Assembly: GCA_900542255.1 (NCBI GenBank)
Contig: UQMR01000008.1
Coordinates: forward strand, 1-48,439
Source of the DNA: an uncultured Porphyromonadaceae bacterium
GTDB lineage: Bacteria; Bacteroidota; Bacteroidia; Bacteroidales; Barnesiellaceae_A
Direction of reading: 5' to 3'
Length of the DNA: 48,439 nt
In this document: in pieces, positions 45,600-48,439 of the stretch
Numbering within the stretch: position 1 is the stretch's first letter
Layout of the letters: each line of letters opens with the position of its first letter
The notes under the pieces: model-generated
What the model saw: only the letters and a program-made list of their open reading frames with translations
What the model was told of the DNA's origin: nothing
The model's database searches: none
Made by a program: the position numbers and the translations under genes

Positions 45600-45790
45600 A
45601 AGGTCCTTTCAATTCCAACAAGGACTTTATAAAAATTATGAAGCGTGGAACTGTATGCCACGTCTCTGTGATTAGGTGCTAGGAAAACCTTGAATGAAGA
45701 TGTGGGAATAACAGCCCCACGCACATGCGTGGAGACCATTACGCCATCTCTTGCATTCGTGATGTTCAGTTTCCTAGGCTTTAATCACAC
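45600..45790 (-). ncRNA. Candidate structured leader RNA (cis-regulatory element)
   Basis: On the minus strand 45788-45668 closes a long-range two-part stem: GTGATTA/TAATCAC (45788-45782 with 45674-45668) and CTAGGAAA/TTTCCTAG (45777-45770 with 45686-45679). Inside are GAATG/CATTC (45758-45754 with 45696-45692), GATG/CATC (45748-45745 with 45702-45699) and hairpin CCACGC-ATGT-GCGTGG (45732-45717). GTGGG (45720-45716) can instead pair with CCCAC (45706-45702), excluding that hairpin. Further down are CGTGG/CCACG (45662-45658 with 45648-45644) and GTCCTT/AAGGAC, 17 nt before ATG 45586. The pattern suggests a regulatory leader, or possibly a mobile repeat. I do not recognise the family. Confidence 0.5.
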
Positions 45791-45854
45791 AAGAAGAAGA
45801 CATAACGCCTCTTATTTTCAATATGTCTTGGAAAGAGTTGCCCCAATCCAATTA

Positions 45855-45862
45855 CAAAGATA
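45855..45862 (-). promoter_or_regulatory. Bacteroidales -7 box of the leader-UDG operon
   Basis: TATCTTTG on the minus strand, fitting TAnnTTTG, would start a transcript near 45848 with a leader of about 260 nt. No -33 box is evident. The remaining gap 45863-45954 shows no gene. Confidence 0.5.
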
Positions 45863-45938
45863 GGGCATTTTTGTGATAATCCCCTATCTTTTAATGCCTT
45901 TTTTTGCTTTTGGAATGGATTTTTGAGTACATCCTATA

Positions 45939-45950
45939 TTTTCAGCCCCT
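45939..45950 (+). repeat. Left copy of a 12-bp direct repeat flanking the recombinase module
   Basis: TTTTCAGCCCCT, identical to 47857-47868. Both copies are followed by an A/T-rich stretch with a TTTGT 8-13 bp later. The pair encloses the recombinase and its broken partner, so they may be recombination core sites. Confidence 0.45.
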
Positions 45951-45954
45951 TATC

Positions 45955-46472
45955 TTACTTTGTACGTGTAATTCCAAAACCGTTTCTCCATTCATTCGCT
46001 TTCTCCCTAAACCATTGCACAAGCGGAATGTCATTTACATATATTTGGTAGTGCCCTTTCCTGTTCTTGTCCTCTTCGAACGAGAAAGCCGCATTTCCAT
46101 CACGGAACTTTCGGTTAAACTCAGGAGAATAAAAATCACATAGCATTTGCCTTTCTTTTCGCAAGCACAGCCTTTCCAATAAAGCCTTACGTACCATTAC
46201 CGCATTTGAAGTATTGATACGGAAAGCAAGTGCCACGACCATAGGCAGGGAATATGTTTCAGAATTATAACCGTTGGTCAGTTTTATACGCCTTTCTACC
46301 TCATAAGGCTTTAACACTCCGCTCTTGTACACGGCTCGTATAGTGGCACGAAGTGTAGGAAGATTATATCGAAAAGTTCCACCAATTCCATTTCACTTAT
46401 CCATACGTTAGCGGCATCGGACGGTACGACAACCTTGCCGTACTCGTCCATCGTGATTGTTGTCCGTTTCAT
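45955..46472 (-). pseudogene. Integrase-linked hypothetical gene broken by a single frameshift
   Basis: The frame from ATG 46472 (MKRTTITMDEYGKVV to MELVELF) is good for 34 residues and then runs to an early stop at 46311. From about 46369 another frame takes over without a gap: RYNLPTLRATIRAVYKSGVLKPYEVERR and on to 45955. Joined, they give one protein of about 171 residues that resembles a small protein commonly found next to Bacteroides tyrosine recombinases. Adding one base after the VELF codons restores the frame. The likely cause is a one-base deletion at TTTTCGATA; assembly error cannot be excluded. A 125-codon open frame starting at GTG 46332 is just the second half. It follows the recombinase by 11 bp. 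Confidence 0.75.
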
Positions 46473-46483
46473 ATTCTGTGCGT

Positions 46484-47692
46484 TTATATGGCGAAACGTC
46501 CGCTTACCTTGCTCTCGAAAGCGGATATGTCATTTTCAAGTTTCTTGTTCGTTACCTTTGCATAAATTTGCGTGGTGGTGATGTTCGTATGCCCTAAAAT
46601 CTTGCTTACGCTCTCTATCGGCATACCGTAATTCAATGCCAAAACAGCGAATGAATGACGGCTTAGGTGGAATGAGATTGGCTTTTCAATGCCGCATCTT
46701 TTGGCTATTTTCTTGATGCGCCTGTTTACCATGTCAAGTGAGCCTATATTGAACAGCCGTTTGTCAGTCCTGAACGCCTCATGCCGCTTGATAATCTGCA
46801 TGGGGATGTCCATCAGCTTGATTTGGAACGGTACGCCCGTCTTCTGGCGTTTCGACACAACCCACGATGCGCCGTTCATCTCAACGATGTTTTCGGTGGT
46901 CAGGTTCTTGATGTCCGTGAACGAGATGCCCGTCCAACACCCGAACAGGAACAAATCCCTTGCCAATGCAAAGTTGGGATTGTCCAGCTTGATAGTACTC
47001 AACGCCTGAATTTCATCTTCCGTCAGAAAACCTCGCTCCTTGTGGTCGGGGTCAAGGTGGTACATCGCAAACGGGTTTCTCGCTATCTTCCCGTTATAGT
47101 GGGCTGCGGTGACAATGTGTTTCAACGGTATGGAATATACACACACGGATGATTGTTCCAGCCCGACCTCGTTGCGCAGGTACAGGCAGTAGTCACGGAT
47201 GAAGTCCTCGGTCAGTTCATTCATGCCCATGTCCGTCCGTTTGTATTTCTTCTTGATAAACTCCGCAACATATCTCCTGACAATGACATGTTTTAGGTAT
47301 GTGCGTTTGGAGCGGTCTTTGCCCACCCGTTTGGCGAACGCCTCGTTCTCCTTGTCAAAGGCACGCAACAATGTCTCATACTCCGTGCCGAAACCCTGAT
47401 AGGCGTTGCGTACCATTTCAGCCGTTACGAACGCCTCACGGTCGGAAAGCCGCTGGTAGTGTTTCGTTATCTGCGCCTTGATGTTGTCAAGGGCATAATT
47501 GACCGCCACCGCCTCACGGCTCTTGCCTTTCGCACGGTTACCCTTGGCATCCCAAAGTTCCTTTGAAATACTCTGTTTGCAACTGAACTGTGCGATAGTC
47601 CCGTTGATTGTAACCCGTCCCATGATGGGGACAATTCCGTTCTTCTCCTTGCTGCCGTTTACATAAAAAACGGTCTTGAATGTACTCCTCAT
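46484..47692 (-). CDS. Tyrosine recombinase (Bacteroidota mobile-element integrase)
   Basis: A 402-residue site-specific recombinase. The N-terminal arm-binding and core-binding regions cover about 1-215; the catalytic domain follows. Visible catalytic residues are Lys283/284, His342 and Arg345 (HLSRHSF), His368 (LGHTNITTT) and nucleophile Tyr377 (QIYAKV). The first catalytic arginine is absent: the usual TGxR is TGIS, with Ser257. IntDOT of CTnDOT also lacks that arginine, so this is probably an active member of the same branch. It integrates or excises mobile DNA, or inverts segments. A TAATTTTG box lies 23 bp upstream. The broken partner gene follows after 11 bp. Confidence 0.93.
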   Translation of the reverse strand: MRSTFKTVFYVNGSKEKNGIVPIMGRVTINGTIAQFSCKQSISKELWDAKGNRAKGKSREAVAVNYALDNIKAQITKHYQRLSDREAFVTAEMVRNAYQGFGTEYETLLRAFDKENEAFAKRVGKDRSKRTYLKHVIVRRYVAEFIKKKYKRTDMGMNELTEDFIRDYCLYLRNEVGLEQSSVCVYSIPLKHIVTAAHYNGKIARNPFAMYHLDPDHKERGFLTEDEIQALSTIKLDNPNFALARDLFLFGCWTGISFTDIKNLTTENIVEMNGASWVVSKRQKTGVPFQIKLMDIPMQIIKRHEAFRTDKRLFNIGSLDMVNRRIKKIAKRCGIEKPISFHLSRHSFAVLALNYGMPIESVSKILGHTNITTTQIYAKVTNKKLENDISAFESKVSGRFAI

Positions 47693-47714
47693 AATCCTTG
47701 CTTTTTGTTTGGTG

Positions 47715-47722
47715 CAAAATTA
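47715..47722 (-). promoter_or_regulatory. Bacteroidales -7 box of the recombinase gene
   Basis: TAATTTTG on the minus strand, fitting TAnnTTTG, 23 bp before the start codon. No clear -33 element. Confidence 0.5.
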
Positions 47723-47856
47723 GTTTACGGGAGTTGTAAAGGCAGAATGTAAACCTACGCAGAACGCAGAAATAGAGACCGTTAGTGTTAAATGTGCATC
47801 AGGTGTCGGGTAATGATTTGGAAGTGCATCTATTTCTGCAATCTGCCTAAATCCGT

Positions 47857-47868
47857 TTTTCAGCCCCT
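47857..47868 (+). repeat. Right copy of the 12-bp direct repeat
   Basis: TTTTCAGCCCCT, identical to 45939-45950, 165 bp upstream of the recombinase start. Confidence 0.45.
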
Positions 47869-47990
47869 ATGCCATTTTGTGCCACTCGAAGCCAAACTCT
47901 CTGACAGTCAATGAGAATGCTCAAATTCGCTTTATTCTGCGTTTTATCCTATTATTTTGTAGTAAAAACATGCAAGCGATAATACGAAAT

Positions 47991-48029
47991 GTGTCCGGCG
48001 GAACTCTGTTTCTCGCCGGACACGCTTTT
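47991..48029. terminator. Hairpin with 10-bp GC-rich stem
   Basis: GTGTCCGGCG (47991-48000) pairs exactly with CGCCGGACAC (48014-48023), loop 13 nt. GCTTTT follows on the plus strand; on the minus strand ATTTCG follows. It may end the leftward repeat-protein transcript or an undetected rightward one; the orientation is unsettled. Confidence 0.65.
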
Positions 48030-48181
48030 CCTTATCACAAAAGAAGGGTATAACAGAAAAGTGCCTCCGACGAACCAATCGCCAAAGACACTCACACACA
48101 TCTAACAATCTTTAGAAAGAGCGGTTACTCTAAAACAATCAACAAGTAGAATATTTTTTATCTGAAGTCCTTTATCTTATG

Positions 48182-48439
48182 CTATGCGAGTACATTCTCC
48201 TCGGAAGAAGGCTCATCCTTTGAAGGCTCATCTTTCTTGTCACCGTTTTCGTCCTTGGCGGGCTCATCGGCTACGGCAAGCAGAAGTGAGCCTTCATCTT
48301 TCGTGGTCTCCTCTTTCTTGTCGCCTTCATCTTTCTTGTCGCCGCTTTCGTCCTTAGCGGGCTCTTCGGCTATGGCAAGCAGAAGTGAGCCTTCATCTTT
48401 CGTGGTCTCCTCTTTCTTGTCGCCTTCATCTTTCTTGTC
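48182..48439 (-). CDS. Highly charged tandem-repeat protein, C-terminal part only
   Basis: An uninterrupted minus-strand frame enters from the right edge and stops at TAG 48184-48182; 85 residues are visible. They consist of two nearly identical 33-residue units (start DKKDEGDKKEETTKDEG, then SLLLAIAEEPAKDESG in one and SLLLAVADEPAKDENG in the other) and a partial third, DKKDEPSKDEPSSEENVLA. At DNA level this is a 99-bp tandem repeat. Each unit is Asp/Glu/Lys-rich with one short hydrophobic patch, SLLLAIA. No start codon is inside the window, so ordinary ORF calling would miss it. The N-terminus, and whether it is exported, are unknown. I do not recognise the family. Confidence 0.75.
   Translation of the reverse strand, partial: DKKDEGDKKEETTKDEGSLLLAIAEEPAKDESGDKKDEGDKKEETTKDEGSLLLAVADEPAKDENGDKKDEPSKDEPSSEENVLA
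48182..48439. repeat. 99-bp tandem repeat
   Basis: Two adjacent copies of a 99-bp unit with a few substitutions, preceded on the left by a partial copy, all in the reading frame of the gene above. More copies probably lie beyond the right edge. Repeats this long and similar can change copy number by slippage or recombination. Confidence 0.8.

Larger units (their letters stand above)
47693..48181. other. Gene-free region upstream of the recombinase with clustered repeats
   Basis: No gene is visible. On the minus strand a -7 box TAATTTTG (47722-47715) is placed for the recombinase. GCAGAA occurs directly at 47742, 47759 and 47766 and inverted at 47834 and 47935. GCAGAAATAGA (47766-47776) and TCTATTTCTGC (47829-47839) form an 11-bp perfect inverted repeat, and GTGCATC is repeated at 47794 and 47824. 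The right copy of TTTTCAGCCCCT is at 47857-47868. These could be recombinase arm-type or attachment sites. The rest up to 48181 holds a hairpin and nothing else recognisable. Confidence 0.5.

Noticed and set aside
45587..45739. 51-residue extension of the exported protein
   Set aside because: Would place a signal peptide in the middle of the protein, and it overlaps the structured leader.
45668..45788. Invertible promoter segment
   Set aside because: The arms are imperfect and the promoter box lies outside them, so an RNA structure is the simpler reading, though inversion was not excluded.
48182..48439. CRISPR-like array
   Set aside because: The repeat is 99 bp long, contiguous and in frame, with no spacers.

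Overview
The window looks like a chromosomal segment of a Bacteroidales bacterium (Bacteroidota). Four things point there. Promoter-like TAnnTTTG boxes, some with TTG/TTTG about 20 bp upstream, lie before many genes. Class III fructose-bisphosphatase is present. Several exported proteins end in type IX secretion (T9SS) sorting tails. The gene order around uppS-bamA-skp-skp-murI is the one I know from Bacteroides relatives. Genus cannot be fixed from the sequence alone; I saw no rRNA, tRNA or CRISPR array.

Layout. At 1-9.8 kb are housekeeping genes: a helicase cut by the left edge, pdxB, then a leftward block (lipoprotein and class III fbp; pyrE and an SRPBCC protein; prmC-recX-comF) and a rightward ribD. 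At 10-17 kb is the envelope-biogenesis run: DUF6242 lipoprotein, DUF6089 outer-membrane protein, uppS, bamA and two skp/ompH chaperones. From 17 to 21 kb murI, an S4-domain protein, metA and a U32 family gene form a tight operon. At 21-32 kb are a TPR sensor/regulator and three consecutive exported proteins with T9SS-type C-termini, each followed by a hairpin that looks like an intrinsic terminator. At 32-42 kb are a Bax-inhibitor-1 membrane protein, a second U32 gene, a 995-residue TPR protein paired with an outer-membrane barrel, a DUF4369/thioredoxin-like lipoprotein, and yifB/comM. At 41.7-42.8 kb an overlapping pair encodes a membrane protein and a winged-helix regulator, behind a promoter that carries a perfect inverted repeat.

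From about 42.9 kb to the right edge the DNA changes character. Much of it is AT-richer, all genes run leftward, and it contains a tyrosine recombinase, a companion gene broken by a one-base frameshift, a two-gene operon (exported BamE-like protein plus a protein with uracil-DNA-glycosylase-like motifs) behind a long structured leader, and at the very edge the C-terminal end of a protein made of 33-residue tandem repeats. I read this as a mobile or formerly mobile accessory island.

The best candidates for something undescribed are the structured leader and operon at 43.27-45.86 kb and the tandem-repeat protein at 48.18 kb onward. The core genes are conventional, with a few notable variations: a MetA with Glu111, a Rieske-like lipoprotein with altered ligands, a thioredoxin fold without CxxC, and a Gly/Tyr-rich insertion in BamA.
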